Assembly (NCBI GenBank): GCA_030272155.1
Contig: CP126206.1
Span: 2,418,001 to 2,482,000, forward strand
Reading direction: 5' to 3'
DNA: 64,000 bases
DNA from: Tetradesmus obliquus
Lineage: Eukaryota > Chlorophyta > Chlorophyceae > Sphaeropleales > Scenedesmaceae
How positions within the stretch are numbered: position 1 is the first letter of the stretch; every line of letters begins with the position of its first letter. This document shows positions 32,795 to 45,117 of the stretch, piece after piece. Both the position numbers and the translations under genes were made by a program. Under the pieces are notes generated by a model, which was not told the DNA's origin, did no database searches, and worked only from the letters and a program-made list of their open reading frames with translations.

Positions 32795-34857
32795 TTGGAC
32801 TGGAAGTCCGGCCGCATGGTACATACAGCCGACGGACGCTTCGCCTCCGGCCCAGCTGGTTTCAAAAGTATCAAGATGATGCCGCCACAAACTCGCGCAC
32901 TGTCGTGTTGCTCAGCAGCGACCGCTCCGCAGTTGCTAGCGGCTCTGCGCAAGAGCAAGAAGTGCGGGGATTCCCTGGCGCATTCTGGGGCATTAGGGGC
33001 AGTGTCAGCTATGCTGGGTACACAGGGTACCTTTCTCGTAGCTTCCCAGCAGGGGCTTCTCCTGGTGTTGCTATGGCACGGCACCTACTAGCAGGTCACA
33101 GTGGCAAGCTACCCAGGGACTGGTGCTGCGGACATGCTGACAGGTTCCATGTTCAAGGCGTACGCATACAGGCCGGGCGCTACTCTGCTTGACAGGTGTG
33201 CCTCTGTAAGGTTACTCCAACTGTTGCAGTAATGCATGTCACAACAAACACTAGTCATCAAAGATGCCCTGTCTGCCAAGAGAAAAGTTTGAAAGTATTG
33301 TTGTTGTTGCACCTGCTTGCTGCCATGCTTTTCTCTGTCTTATTTTGCATGACTGAAATGCAATGCAATGCATGCCATGTTGTACATTTGCTTGTGCTGA
33401 TTTGATGCTTCTACAAACTTTGTCAAAGCCTTTCCAGTCATAACCACAGCTGTGCCACTGCAAAGCATCACCAATACACAGCCCCAGCTGATGCACAGAG
33501 GCTGAGGCGAATGTGCATGGGTGCAGGTGCGCTGCCAATTGTGGAGCATTGAAGTGCAATGAGGGAGCTCGAGAGGTCTGCAATGCCTTAACAGGCACAT
33601 GCGACATCAGATGTGACAGCAAACAAGACGGTGCCCCATGCAAGTTGAGGGGTTTCGACAGCACATGTGCAGCGGGAGTTTGCAGAGGTGGGTATGATTC
33701 TTGACGGTTCAACACACTTGCAATGTCCGTGCAAAGCTATGAAACAGGGGAGAAGTCATAAATCATACACGTCAGAAGCATGCAAGCATGCTTGCCAAGC
33801 ACGCTCACAGCCCTTGCCCTACGGTATGCAAATTATGTAGGAACAAGGACATGCGTGATGTGCCATATTTTCTGAAATGGTTCAATCCCTACAATGCAGA
33901 GCATGCTTGACATACGCATGCATGCCTGCAGGTGTCAATGAGCTGCATGGATGCATGCAACACTTCAGCGCATAGATGCATGCGTCTATTCCATGCCATG
34001 CAACACTTCAGTGCTTGAGATGCATGTGTAAGCGAGCTGCATGGATGCATGCAACGCTTCAGTGCATACACTTGACACTTAGCATGCTCCATCGACAACC
34101 AGCAACAGAGCATGGCGCCCCGTCATGTTGTGCTGCTGATTATGTGTTGTAGATCTGTGCAAGAGTGCGTTGTGCAGCGCAACTGCCTGTCAGGAGCTGC
34201 TGGTCCCTGACGGGTCATTGTGCCCGCCTTCATCTTGTGTTTTGTTTATGTGCCAGGTTTCTTGGCACACAACGCTTGACCATGCAGTAGGGGCAGCATG
34301 AACAACCACACAATTGCAGAGGTGACGCGGACACCCTATTTGCAAAGGGGGGGTACAAACCCCACAAGAAGCTTTCTGAAACCGAAGGTCTAACACTGCT
34401 GAGCAGTCTGCTGAAGGCCACAGACTCTTTAGCACCCTGTTCACCTAAAGTGTGCCCACTTCATGCCCTACATCGCCAATGCGGTGACAAACCACTGTGT
34501 GCAGGGTTGTACACCATCTACTACCGTGTGGAGGGCCCATTGGCCAGCTTCCCCACCCCCCTCGGCAGTCCTGCAGCACTTACTGCATTCGGAGCAGCCG
34601 TCATCCGGTCTCTGGGCTTGCCATTGGCATACCCTGTCTCAAGGGTGCAGACAACTGTCTTCAAGATTATCCCCAACGCACAGCGCAACACTGCCAGCAT
34701 CCGCAACAACAACAACAGCAACATAGACAATGTTGCAGCAAGCACGGGAGTCCTTGCCACTAGCAACAGTCGCTCTGGTAGGGTAACTCCTCAACATGCA
34801 GTCGAGACGCAGGCTGTGGTATATAGGTCAAGCTTCCCTGATAGTGACATTTTGCCT
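32795..34857 (+). pseudogene. Paralogue D part 1: degraded exons 9-12
   Basis: Exon 9 (32795-33195) starts LDWKSGRM after a normal acceptor but changes frame twice: after ADGRFA, and again after MARHLLA. Exon 10 (33527-33687) is fully open (CAANCGALKC...GVCR) with correct phases. Exon 11 (34153 to about 34225) is cut short after SLCPP. Exon 12 (34505 to about 34857) matches up to SSFPDS and then ends. Exons 1-8 are absent. This part is a pseudogene. Confidence 0.8.
33905..34085. repeat. Degenerate tandem repeat in D intron 10
   Basis: A GCATGGATGCATGCAACACT motif with CAGTGCAT recurs three times in about 180 bp. Confidence 0.6.
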
Positions 34858-34909
34858 CCGCTCCCCTCTGACGTGTAGGCTATACTGTTGCACTGCATGT
34901 GCCATGCAG

Positions 34910-37900
34910 CCCGTGGGGAGTTGCTATGCTGGGGCACATGGGCAAATGGCACCATCAACTCTGAGAAACCTCCAATACCCAGCTTAGATTTCGAGCAGAG
35001 AATTCTAGCCATTGGCTGCGGCTCTTCGCACGTGTGCGCTTTGACAGAGAGCAACATACTTGAGTGTACCGACGGCACAAAGGAATGTGGTCAACAATGT
35101 GTCGTGCCTGGTAATTGGACGCCCCCCGTGGGCAAATTCAAGGTTACGGGAGGCGTCAACCACACGTGGTAAGCTCAGCAGTGCTTATGAGGCTTAGGCA
35201 GTTCTTGAATTAACAGAAGATCAGCACAACTTTAATAAAATTGGCAGGAATAAAGTCAAAAAATGCAGAGTGAGACTGGCAGCTAAGACGAGATACATGC
35301 GAGTGCATGTGCTCACTTATGTTGCTTGATTTCGTGAGCAGGGCATTTGCAGTGCGTAGGAGCGACACCAAGTTTTGTTGATGCAGCTGCGGCAGCTGCA
35401 ACGCTCGGTGGTCAGCCTATTTGGCAGCAACTGAGCTGTCGTCTCCTGCACTGATGCATATACCAAATATTAGCCGTTTACGGCGTTTATACTAGCCGGC
35501 ACTGCTAATAGGGCGGCTGGGTGGGTGTAGCTGTTGTGCCTATGGGGTTCAGGTGGGTCCCTGCTTTTAAGGGCAGGGCCCTGCCTTGCTGGGCCTCTTT
35601 CTTGCTGACGCCTTCGGGCAGCAGCAATCAGTCGTTTTTGTTTGACTGTACATTTGGAAATACATGCGGCTGCGTAGTGGAGTTGTCACCAACGACCGGG
35701 ACGACAGCACGCGTGTAGGAGAAATGAGCGCGGAGGAGACTGCAGCTGAGGTCGCAGCACTTCGTAATGAGCTAGCTAGGTTAACAGCTGAGGTGGCCGC
35801 GAAGTCAGCTCAGCCGGAGCCCGGCAGCTCCTCATGCTCCCGGGTTAGGCCCACGGTGCAGATTGCTGAGCCAGTGGACAACGTGGTTAACATCACAGAG
35901 TTCAGTGGCATTGTTCATCAGCGCACCAATCCCGTGCAGCGGTCAGCAGTGGCCCCAGACACTTGCTGCTTGCTCGACTTGGAGTGTGAGTCGGGGCGCA
36001 TCCGGGCAAGCAAGGCTGGGCCAGCTGTCGTCAAGGAGTACGATGAGACAGTGGCTCCGGCGCTTTCCTACCTTTATGACGCTCAGCAGGCGCTGGAGCA
36101 GCTGATTCGGGCTGCAGACATTCCTGAAGCTCGCAGGAAGTCCCTGGCAGTGATAGCAGCAGCGCAGAAGGCCGTGCTGGACTTTCTCACTGAGCGCCAT
36201 GACCTTCTGGTGGCCAAGGGCGAGTTCAAGCACGACCCCAGCCTGCTGCATGCTCTGGAGCAGGGTCTGGCTGGAGTGGAGGGCTTGCCCATTCAGAGCG
36301 GCGGCCGTGTGCAGCAGCACCTGGAGAAGCTCGCCTCAGCCCGTGTTTTAGCGCTTACCAAGCAGTCGGCCAAGCAGTCTGGAGGTTCCAGCCGTGGGGG
36401 CACAGGCAGTAACAATCCTCCAGCTTAGTTGTCAACAGCGCTCTCGGCAGGTGGCTGTTGTTACTGGGGTCAGGTGTAGCAGCAGTGGGCGTGGCTAAGT
36501 TGGAGGGTAGCAGGATTTGCAGCAGGTGCTGTTGTTTTTTCCGGTAACGCTCCTTGTGTGGCATGGGCAGCCAATGTCAGCAGGGTAGTTGGCACGATTG
36601 CTGCCAGGTGTTGCGCAGCTCTTAGTTGGAGTGGAGGTTCTAGTGTCAACTTGCATCCAGACTTAGCACGCTGGCCACTGATGCTGTAGTGCGTGGCTGC
36701 TCCAGTGTTATATTGTTCTCCTGTTGTCTGCCGCTCCCGTTGCGATGGAGTTCCTTTAGGCAGTTTAGGGTCCGCCGAGCCCTTCCCCAGCAGGGATCAA
36801 GGACAGTGTTTCATTGCGCAGCGCGCTCGTTGCCCTGTTGGTGTGAGTTGTTGTGTTGGGTGTCATTCTGATGCAGCAAGGCAAAAGTATAAATTAGCCG
36901 TTTACGGCGTTTATACTAGCCGGCACTGCTAATAGGGCGGCTAGGTGGATATAGCTGTTGTGCCTATGGGGTTCAGGTGGGTCCCTGCTTTTAAGGGCAG
37001 GGCCCTGCCTTGCTGGGCCTCTTTCTTGCTGCTGCCTTTGGGCAGCAGCAATCAGTCGTTTTTGTTTCCCGCCCGCCCACCCCTCTTCTTCTGCTGTTGT
37101 GGTGGTGTTGAGGGGGGCTCGGGTTGGGGTTGGCGAGCCCCGTTTCCCAAATGTAACAATTCATTCTGATGCAGCAAGGCAAAAGTATAAAACATTGTTT
37201 TGTTATGTGCATGGTCTACGCGGCCGCGGCACGGTGGCCATGTGCGTCCTTTTGTTCAGCAAGCCAGTTTCTGCGCTGGTTGTCAGCACATTGAAGGCGC
37301 ATGAGGTATCATCATCGCCACGCACGTCGCCTTCCTTAACTTTTGCGGGGTTAAGTGTAAAAACACCACGCATGGCTCACTCACTCACTCACACACTCAC
37401 TCATTCACTCACCCGCTCGCTCACTCGCTCACTCACCCACTCACCCACTCACTCACTCTTTTACTCACTCACACACTCAACACGTGCTTGCTACAGTTGC
37501 AGGTTGTGTGAATCACACTTTGTGCCAGACCAAGGCGCATGATACATAACAAGGAGTTCAGCACATCATTACCCTCTATTATCACCGAACTTCCGCATGG
37601 TCAGGTTGTTGTTTCATATGTGTAGCTTAACAAAGAATAACTCTCGCATGCGCCACTGGGCATGCACCACAAGGCAAACGCACCACAAACCTGAAACTGT
37701 GCCGAAAAAATGTTTGAAATGAGCGGCTCATTCACTAAGTGCAAAAAGTGTTTGCCGTTTGCCCTGATTTGCGATACATGCAGCGCATTGAGTGGTGACG
37801 GCATTGTTGTTTGCTGGGGAGACAACTCGTTTGGCCAGCTGGATATGCCTACTGCTGAAGGCAGCGCAATCACCAAGGTCACTGATATTGCCGCTGGAGA

Positions 37901-39221
37901 CTACTTCACCTGGTGAGTGGCCCCGTGGCTGACGGCATTTCAGCTAATAAATAAAACGTCGCCTTGCATATGGATGCAAGTCATAGTCTCCATGTTTGTG
38001 AAGACAGGCATCAAATTGTCCAAGCATCAATCCAACATTCTCTTGTAGGTAAACATGCCATGTGCATAAGCAGTTTTGACGCTTGTCGTTATTGTTGATA
38101 ATGCTAATGCATCAGTTGAGGCTTGGTTGGCAAAGTTTGATTTGTGTGGACTGGGTGCTTGATTTGTGGGCGGATCAGGTGTAAGTCGCACTCCACAAAC
38201 AACATTGTTGATGGAAAGAAGCGACCCTCCTCTGTTGCCTTTTCAATCATCATTGCTCCTAGTTCCGTTCAGACTAAAAGCACGTGTGTTGTGGCCTCTG
38301 CTGAACCTCTCAGATGGTGGCGATGCGCACTGCCATGGACTACCTCTCCAGAACATTCACCCACAGCCACCTTCTAATTTAATACCTGGCAACACCTGAT
38401 CTATGATTCTATGCAAACATCTGAATTTTGTTCTCCATGTTGTTTCCTGTTTTGTTCGTGCAGTGCCATCAGCAAAGATGCCCAGGTATTTTGCTGGGGC
38501 ACGGACACTGATGGGCCGCTTTTGCAAGTACCGGAAGGCCTAGGGCTGGGCTCATTGGGCGGAGGTGTTGAACAGATCAGTGCCGGGTCTGACCACACAT
38601 GGTGAGCACCCTAGCTAATACCGTATTATGGTATCAGCTTTCACCCAGACGCCATCTGGGAGATATTGCCATCACCCAAAGCTAACTGATTTTCGCAGCC
38701 ATTAAATGGTATTGAATCAGACGCGTATTGTTTTGCCTGTTTTGCCTGTTTTGCCTGTTTTTGCCTTTTTTAATACTTTTGTCACATTTGCAGCACACGT
38801 GTCAACATGGTGATCAACCAGCGGCAGCTGCCCCTATGCATACTGCTCATGTTTATATTGGACGTTGAACTGGCTCATGTTGTGGTGTTGGTGCTGCAGT
38901 GTCAGGAAGCCCAACGGCCAGGTCACGTGCTGGGGCTACTGCGCCACTGGTGCCTGCAACATACCACGGCCAAGCAGAGCTACACCCCCTTCGCCCCCTT
39001 CGCCCCCTTCACCGTCTCCAGAAATTGAGCCTAACCCATCACCTTCTCCGCCTCCTCCATCACCGTCTCCACCAATTGAGCCTAGTCCATCGCCGTCTCC
39101 GCCTCCTCCATCACCGTCTCCACCAATTGAGCCTAGTCCATCGCCGTCTCCGCCTCCTCCAACACCGTCTCCAACAATTGAGCCTAGCCCATCGCCTTCT
39201 CCGCCTCCTCAAGCACCGTAG
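34910..39221 (+). CDS. Paralogue D part 2: open RCC1-like module with proline-rich C terminus (exons 24-27)
   Basis: Exons are 34910-35168, 37784-37912, 38464-38601 and 38900-39221. Phases fit those of A/B throughout. Splicing gives ...GGVNHTC-ALSGDGIVVCWGDN...DYFTC-AISKDAQVFCWG...DHTC-VRKPNGQVTCWGYCATGAC, followed by about 80 residues of SPSPPPPSPSPP type, absent from A and B. It follows exon 12 directly, so exons 13-23 are missing. Without a start exon it may be a pseudogene remnant or the 3' end of a rearranged gene. A DIRS-like element occupies its first intron. Confidence 0.6.
35470..35643 (+). repeat. Split direct repeat A1
   Basis: Starts TTAGCCGTTTACGGCGTTTA. It pairs with A2. Confidence 0.88.
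35664..36428 (+). CDS. Gag-like ORF of the DIRS-like element, 254 aa
   Basis: The frame begins just after repeat A1. It shows a coiled-coil-like heptad stretch (AEVAALRNELARLTAEV, about residues 28-44), an alpha-helical middle (about 115-215) and a Ser/Gly tail. No zinc knuckle is seen. Position and composition suit the first ORF of DIRS elements; assignment rests mainly on the flanking repeats. Confidence 0.55.
   Translation: MRLRSGVVTNDRDDSTRVGEMSAEETAAEVAALRNELARLTAEVAAKSAQPEPGSSSCSRVRPTVQIAEPVDNVVNITEFSGIVHQRTNPVQRSAVAPDTCCLLDLECESGRIRASKAGPAVVKEYDETVAPALSYLYDAQQALEQLIRAADIPEARRKSLAVIAAAQKAVLDFLTERHDLLVAKGEFKHDPSLLHALEQGLAGVEGLPIQSGGRVQQHLEKLASARVLALTKQSAKQSGGSSRGGTGSNNPPA
36863..36893 (+). 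repeat. Split direct repeat B1
   Basis: A 31-bp sequence ending GGCAAAAGTATAAA, identical to B2 and directly joined to A2. Confidence 0.88.
36894..37067 (+). repeat. Split direct repeat A2
   Basis: Second copy of A1, directly after B1. Confidence 0.88.
37161..37191 (+). repeat. Split direct repeat B2
   Basis: Second copy of B1, forming the right end of the element. Confidence 0.88.
37377..37470. repeat. (ACTC)n microsatellite in D intron 24
   Basis: Imperfect tetranucleotide tract just right of the DIRS-like element. Confidence 0.85.
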
Positions 39222-39437
39222 CAGCAGGAGCGGCAGCAGCAACAGCATTCCATGCAACAGTAGCAGCAACAGCAGCAGCAGCAGCATTACTTGCAGCAGC
39301 TGCGGCGGCAGCAGCAGCAGCATCACTTCTTGCAGTAGCAGCAGCAGCAACAAAAGTGACACACACACAAACTGGGTCAGAGATGCCGGCAGGTCACAGA
39401 TGCAGCCACCCAAAGCTCCAAAAGTGCTGCCTTGCAG

Positions 39438-39873
39438 CAAAGACAGAGCCAGGGCGGAGGTGCTGAAACAGATCACTGCCGGGTCTGACCACAAATGGTG
39501 AGCACCGTAGCCAACAGATCAGCTTTCACCTAGACACCCTCCGGGATAGCTTGCCATCAACTTTGGGTTGGCTTTCACAGCACTTAAAGTGTATGAATCA
39601 GACGATTACTGTTTTGCGTTTTATTTATACTTTTGTCACATCTGCAGCACACATGTCAGCATGGTCAACTAGCGGCAGCTGCCACAATGCATACTGCTCA
39701 CGTTCTAATTAAACATTGATGTAGGTCTCCTGCTGTGGTGTTTGTGCTGCAGTGTCAGGAAGCCCAACGGCCATGCCACGTGTTGGGGTTGCGCCACTGG
39801 TGCCTGCAACATACCGTGGCCAAGCAGAGCAACATCACCTGCACCTGATCCACTGTTTGACCATCCGCCCTAA
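39438..39873 (+). pseudogene. Second, partial copies of D exons 26 and 27
   Basis: A 60-bp piece (39438-39497) keeps acceptor, phase 2 edges and the end ITAGSDHK followed by a normal donor. A full alternative last exon (39753-39873) reads VRKPNGHATCWGCATGAC and ends PDPLFDHPP. Both remain in frame with the splicing pattern of D, so they could act as an alternative terminal exon pair with a short tail, or are remnants of a tandem duplication. Confidence 0.55.
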
Positions 39874-42182
39874 GCAGTTGCATTTGTTGCGGCAACAGCA
39901 ATAGCAGCAGCAACAACAGCAGGTCAACTTGCAGTGCAAATGCGTAGGGGTGCGGACAGTTCACATGTTGCGGAGCTATACATCTCTACGAGTGTTGCAC
40001 CGCATCAAAGATAGCTCTAGCTGCAGCGATTGGAACATCAGCAACAACGGAGACAACAGCAGCAGCATGTGCAGCGTGTGCTATTGTTACTTCTGCAGCA
40101 TCGCATGAAGTAGCCTACTGTGCTGAGCACATGCGGCAAGGACCGTTGCAGCAACTGCATCTTGCAGCCTAGAGACCTACTGTGGCAACAACCCAATAGC
40201 TCAATCTGGTGCATTTGCAATGGCAAAGCTTGCTTGGCAGCCCTACACAGCTAGCATGCATGTGCATGGATGGAGTGGGTGTAGTGCATTGGTGTGATCT
40301 GTGTGTGACATGCTCTTTTGAACAGAATGGTGTGAAGTTGTAGCATCCGCCAGTGCAAGGGATCAGAATGTCCCGCAGCCCAGTGCCTTTGCATGCCTAG
40401 GCCAACCCAGCAATGAACATGGAGTGCCTGAAATCGGGCTCACTAGCCGTATTGCGAAGAACTGGCGCGGCATGATCCATGCACAGTGTGTTGACGTCAC
40501 ATTCATTGACTCCAAAAACACATGTTGTGAAAGAGCATATGTGTACAGCCTGGGCTTGTCGGAATGCAAGAGAGCTGCCTGATCTGTGTGGCGCACAGCA
40601 TGAGCATCATGTTGCCGACCTGCAGTTGTCCATGTATGAGTGCCGCAGTAGTCATCCCTTGGAGAGGTCGATTGCAGCTCCGCTCAGCGCTGCACATGTC
40701 CAATGGAGGACTTGTGGAGGACGTAGTTTGTGCACCTCGCCATCATCAAGCGTGCAGTGCATTGCAACAAGGAGCCTTCACTCTCCTTCCTTTGCTGTGC
40801 AAATGGTGGGAGATACATGGGATATGAATGTCGTAGTTGTGGCCTCTGCTGAGTAGATACTACGGGTGCCGTGCTTATCTCTTTGCTTCGCCGTACGTAC
40901 ACGCGTGACTCATATGTGCGCTGCTAAGGCTGGTACTATGTAGACTTGCGGCCTTTTCGTTTGCAGTCTGGTTTCCTTGACTGTAGCATAGCATGATTCT
41001 GCTGAGTGTGACCATGAGTTCGCTAGCTTGTGCATGCAGATTGGTGCGCACGCACACACGAGTTGATGTGCACTGAAGGGGCTGATTGTGACCCCGCATG
41101 CCACGCGCATGGTCTTGGATCTTGTCTGAATACATCGTCTGTAGATGGCCTTTTCACTTCTTAGATGTTTGAGGCTCCGAGGAAGATGCGCTAGTAGAAA
41201 GGGGGGGGGGGGCATTTGATTAGGTGCACTCATTTGGTTGAAGTTGGGTTCAGTTCATGGGTTTGATGCATGAGTGTCAAACATGATCATGAGTGTCATG
41301 CACAAGGGTGTTGCAACTGTGCAACGCGTCAGTTGGAGTGGGACGCATGGGTGTGATGCATGTGTGTGACACATGAATGGGGACGCATTGATGTGATTGT
41401 GCAAGCATGAATGGAGTGTTGCGTGCAACCAGGCCGTTGCCAAGGCAAAAGTAGGGAATGTTCACCATCCTTGCATGGATCAGCTGCTGTTGCGGTCCTT
41501 GGTGCCATGCCAAGCTATGCTGCACGCCGGGGTACATGTGTCAGCACTAACAGTAGTTTCCAAGCCGAGGGCATTTCTTGAGGAGATTGTGTGGTGGCAT
41601 TTCGGCAGACTTTGAAGCTTATGCACAAGCATTGCTTCAGCTTGAAATGTGTGCTGAACAATCATCACGCATTTGAGTGAATGGAAGATGCAGATTCGTA
41701 GTATTTGTTGTCTGTTTGTGTAGATAACTGTGGCTGCATGTTAGTGTCCAGGAGGTTCATTTACTTGTTTTTCTAACTTGTGTAAAGCTAGTGCTTTGTT
41801 GTAACGGCGACTACTCAAATCACAATTGGGATATGCTCTTCGAAATCCAAACAAGGCACACATCCACGATCTTACCGCTTTATCCCATCCAAGTAGGCAT
41901 AGTGTGCATTAGCCACATGAGACTCATGAATAGCCAACATGCCGTTGACATGATGTGTTCAACACAGTAGTACTAACAATTGACACTACACAACTCTCAC
42001 CTATATGTGAGCGGCGGTCGCACCACATGTAATCTTGCCAGGTTTTGCATTGTGCCATGCATGCCCCAAACCCACCTACTCATATACACTTGTTGTCTCG
42101 TTCAAAACCCTTGGAACCACAAAACACATCCATCTAGGTACATCAAGGACGGGAAGGATCAAGTAGATCACGGTGAAGTGAG

Positions 42183-42415
42183 GGTCACCCTTCACATGGA
42201 TGCAGAGCAACACCCCACACGAGTGTAGAGTCGCCCTTCACATGGATGCAGAGCAACTTGCCACGGGAATGCAGAGCAACTCCCCACCTAAGTGTCAAGT
42301 CACTCTTCAAATGGACGCAGAGCATCTCTCCACGGAGATGCAGCTGCATAGGCGTTACCACATGGAAGCAGAGCACCTCCCATACGGACACAGAGTACCC
42401 CCCACATGGGTGCAA
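42183..42415. repeat. Degenerate tandem repeat (ATGGATGCAGAGCA type)
   Basis: About five diverged units of 45-50 bp around CACATGGATGCAGAGCAAC. Confidence 0.65.
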
Positions 42416-42734
42416 AACAGATCCGGCCCAGCTCATAGCATTGTTGTAACCGTATCTTGAAGGCATAGCAGACGTGGCATAGGTAAAACAATGAAGGCTA
42501 CGTGTAGCATTGTCCCTGTCTCTGTCACCCGTATCACATGTTGTGCAGCGATCCCCCCTCCCCTAGCGCACATGTGTGTACATGGAAAGGGCCTTTCCTT
42601 GTATCAAATTGTGTGCCATCTCGATGTCAACCTGCATCATAATGCCAACGCAAAGCCTGGCAAGAAGCAGCTTGCCATGAGTTGTCTTGGCTGCATGCAT
42701 GTGTGTAACACAATGCAACACGGTGCTACACATC

Positions 42735-42912
42735 AGCATGTGCCGTATATCAGCACATAATAGCACATGTAGAACATATCAGCATGCGCCAAATATCAGC
42801 ACACATCAACACGTGCCCCATGTTAGCACATTTTTAACATGCGCCACACATCAACATGCCACAAGCCACATATCAGCACCTATCAGCATGCGCCACATAT
42901 CAGCATGCGCCA
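42735..42912. repeat. Degenerate ATCAGCATGCGCCACAT repeat
   Basis: About eight imperfect copies of a 17-25 bp motif in 180 bp. Confidence 0.65.
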
Positions 42913-44333
42913 CACCCTGTCACAGAGAAGAGTCTTCCTCGTACAACAATGTGTAGGCCATGGCCGCGGCACAACTCCATGTACAATCCCATGGCATGCA
43001 AAGTGGTGCCATATACCTGCTCACCCACTGCTGCAGTATTGCTACCCCTCATGCCTGCAACATGAGACAACTTTTATGGTGCATGCGAGCCACTAGAATT
43101 ATTGAAAACAAACTGATGTGGTTGCAGCCAGACCTGAAGCCACAAAGCTTGACAGCTACTTCCACCAAGCACACACTGGATAATCTGCAGGCCATGCATG
43201 AACAAGACGGCTCGCCGGTAATAGTGTAAGCAGGAGGCAGGCCGAAATCAACAGGAAAGTAGGTCGGCACGTGGTATGTGCTGCCACAGCAGAACCACAA
43301 CAGATCACCCGTTGTGATCCCCATCACGTGCATCATGTCACCCGATGTGCCTCCCATCACAAGAAGAACCACTGGTTCTGAGGTTGAACCTCATGACGCT
43401 CAGGTGCGCATGCCAAGATGCACGGCAGCAGCAGGCGAGAAAAAACAAAAAGCAACGGGCGGGAGACCTTTCGTCATAACCCGCGCACACCCGTCAACCC
43501 CCTGCAGATGACATCTGGATAAGTAAGCTGGACGAACCCTGAAATACATGTGATATATAGTGAACCCTAGCAAGCAAGCACGCTGCACAGGGGGGAAATA
43601 GTGACAAGCAAACACATCTCTGCATGTGAGCATGTGAGCATTGAAAAGCATGTACACACATGAGATCCCTGAAACAAAGAGAAGATGAGCATGTCGACCC
43701 ACCGCAATGCAATACTGCATACATGTACACACAACTCTGCACAAGCTAGTCATATCGATGCATAGCACGGCTATGTGCGCACACACTGCAGAGTTCACAG
43801 CCTGCACAACGGCCATGCTGAAAGCCAAGGTCGTGCAAAACAAAGGACTTGCAAAGTCTGCAACGGCCTGCTTCAGTCCAATGAAGGCAAGCAACCACAA
43901 CTGCCGCACACCGCGAGGTGGCAACCGTGCATTTTTTTCCTCCAGGAAGCTGCTCTGAGCAGCCGCCGTCACAAGATTCAGGCCGCAGTTGAAGCTGCAA
44001 CATGCACATGATAGCATGCCTGGCCACTTCACTGCTGGATGCGTGCAGTTGATCAGCATGCCACAAGCCACGGCTCCCTGAAGGCCATGGCTGTGAACAC
44101 AGCCAACCACAAGACAATCTCACAGCATAAGATCATGCAATGAACATGAAAATTGCCGCGCGCACATGCATGTTGTTTGTCGGGGAAACGACACGTGTGA
44201 AAAGACACCAGGTGCATGGTATATCCATGCGGGGTTGCCCACTGTTGCTTGCTAACAAGCGGACAGCTGACAACATGTGCCAGCCGAGGGTACACCAACA
44301 TGGAACAGCCAGGTGGCCTGGCTTGTTGAAGGT

Positions 44334-45117
44334 GGGCATGTAGAAGACGAACCACAAACAAGCCATACACCCCAGAGGCTCTCAATGCCCTACCCCAGAG
44401 GCTCGAAACGTGCTGTGATATGCAAGGTACACCAAACCAGCCACACGACACGCCAACAACGCAAACACCCCTGTCAGGCACAAGCCACATGTGTGCTGTG
44501 CAGCTAGTTTGCATGGCTGAGGAACTGTCTTCTTCACACCAGGGTCCGAGGGCTGTATGAAAGCATGCGCAATGCACAAGCTGTGCCGCACGTCTGAACG
44601 TGTCTAACAAGGGAAGTATGTCTAAACATGTAGCATGCAGGGCATGGCTACTTATTGCGGCGCTGGTCATTTTTCCCAACCCAAGTATTGTTGCTTCATC
44701 AACAACTGTCCACCAGAACCACATGTGGACGTAACTGCACACATACAAGAGGCCTGGCATGAATCGCACAGATTGCGCTGGCCCGGACTAGGCACCAAGC
44801 GGTAGCCATGGTGACAGCAGATCAACGGCTGACAGAAGTAACAAGTGCTGAAGAGCAGGTGCTGCTGCTGCTGCTGCTGCCAGTGCTAACCTAGTTGCAC
44901 TTGCCATGCTGCTGCTGTTGCTGCTGCTGCTGTTGCAACGGCGGCAGCGGCGACTGCGCCATAAGTCGTATGCAGACTGCTGCAGCCTGCAGATTGTCCA
45001 ATGAAGTCACTCCACTGATCTCCGCAGCGGCTCCGACGGTGATGTTGCTGATGTTGTTGTTGCTGCTGCTCTGACGTAAACTAAGCGCCTGGTTGTTGCC
45101 TTGGCACCCACTAGGAC
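44334..45117. other. 3' flank of gene B, no gene seen
   Basis: Matches 1-780, including the CTG tract at 44860-44935. Probable 3' untranslated region and spacer. Confidence 0.5.

Larger units (their letters stand above)
35470..37191 (+). mobile_element. DIRS-like retrotransposon, non-autonomous, split direct repeats
   Basis: The element has the order A1, internal region, B1, A2, B2. A1 (35470-35643) and A2 (36894-37067) are 174-bp direct repeats differing at about six positions. B1 (36863-36893) and B2 (37161-37191) are identical 31-bp repeats. This split-repeat form marks PAT/Kangaroo/TOC-type DIRS elements. Only a gag-like frame is seen, with no reverse transcriptase or tyrosine recombinase, so this is a shortened fossil copy. 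The near identity of its repeats suggests a fairly recent insertion. It lies in an intron of paralogue D. Confidence 0.8.
39874..44333. other. Repeat-rich intergenic region, no gene supported
   Basis: The stretch carries low-complexity repeats (see 42183 and 42735), a 12-base G run at 41201-41212 and scattered ATGCATG-rich sequence. Long minus-strand frames near 43400-44770 are not maintained in copy A. No RNA gene was recognised. Confidence 0.45.

Noticed and set aside
36945-37542. Plus-strand frame across the right end of the DIRS-like element
   Set aside because: It reads through repeat A2 and the ACTC microsatellite and has no recognisable content.
43400-44769. Two long minus-strand frames (236 and 238 codons) with hydrophobic, Cys-rich translation
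   Set aside because: The matching part of copy A lacks the start and has a stop early in the frame; codon use looks non-coding and no family is recognised.
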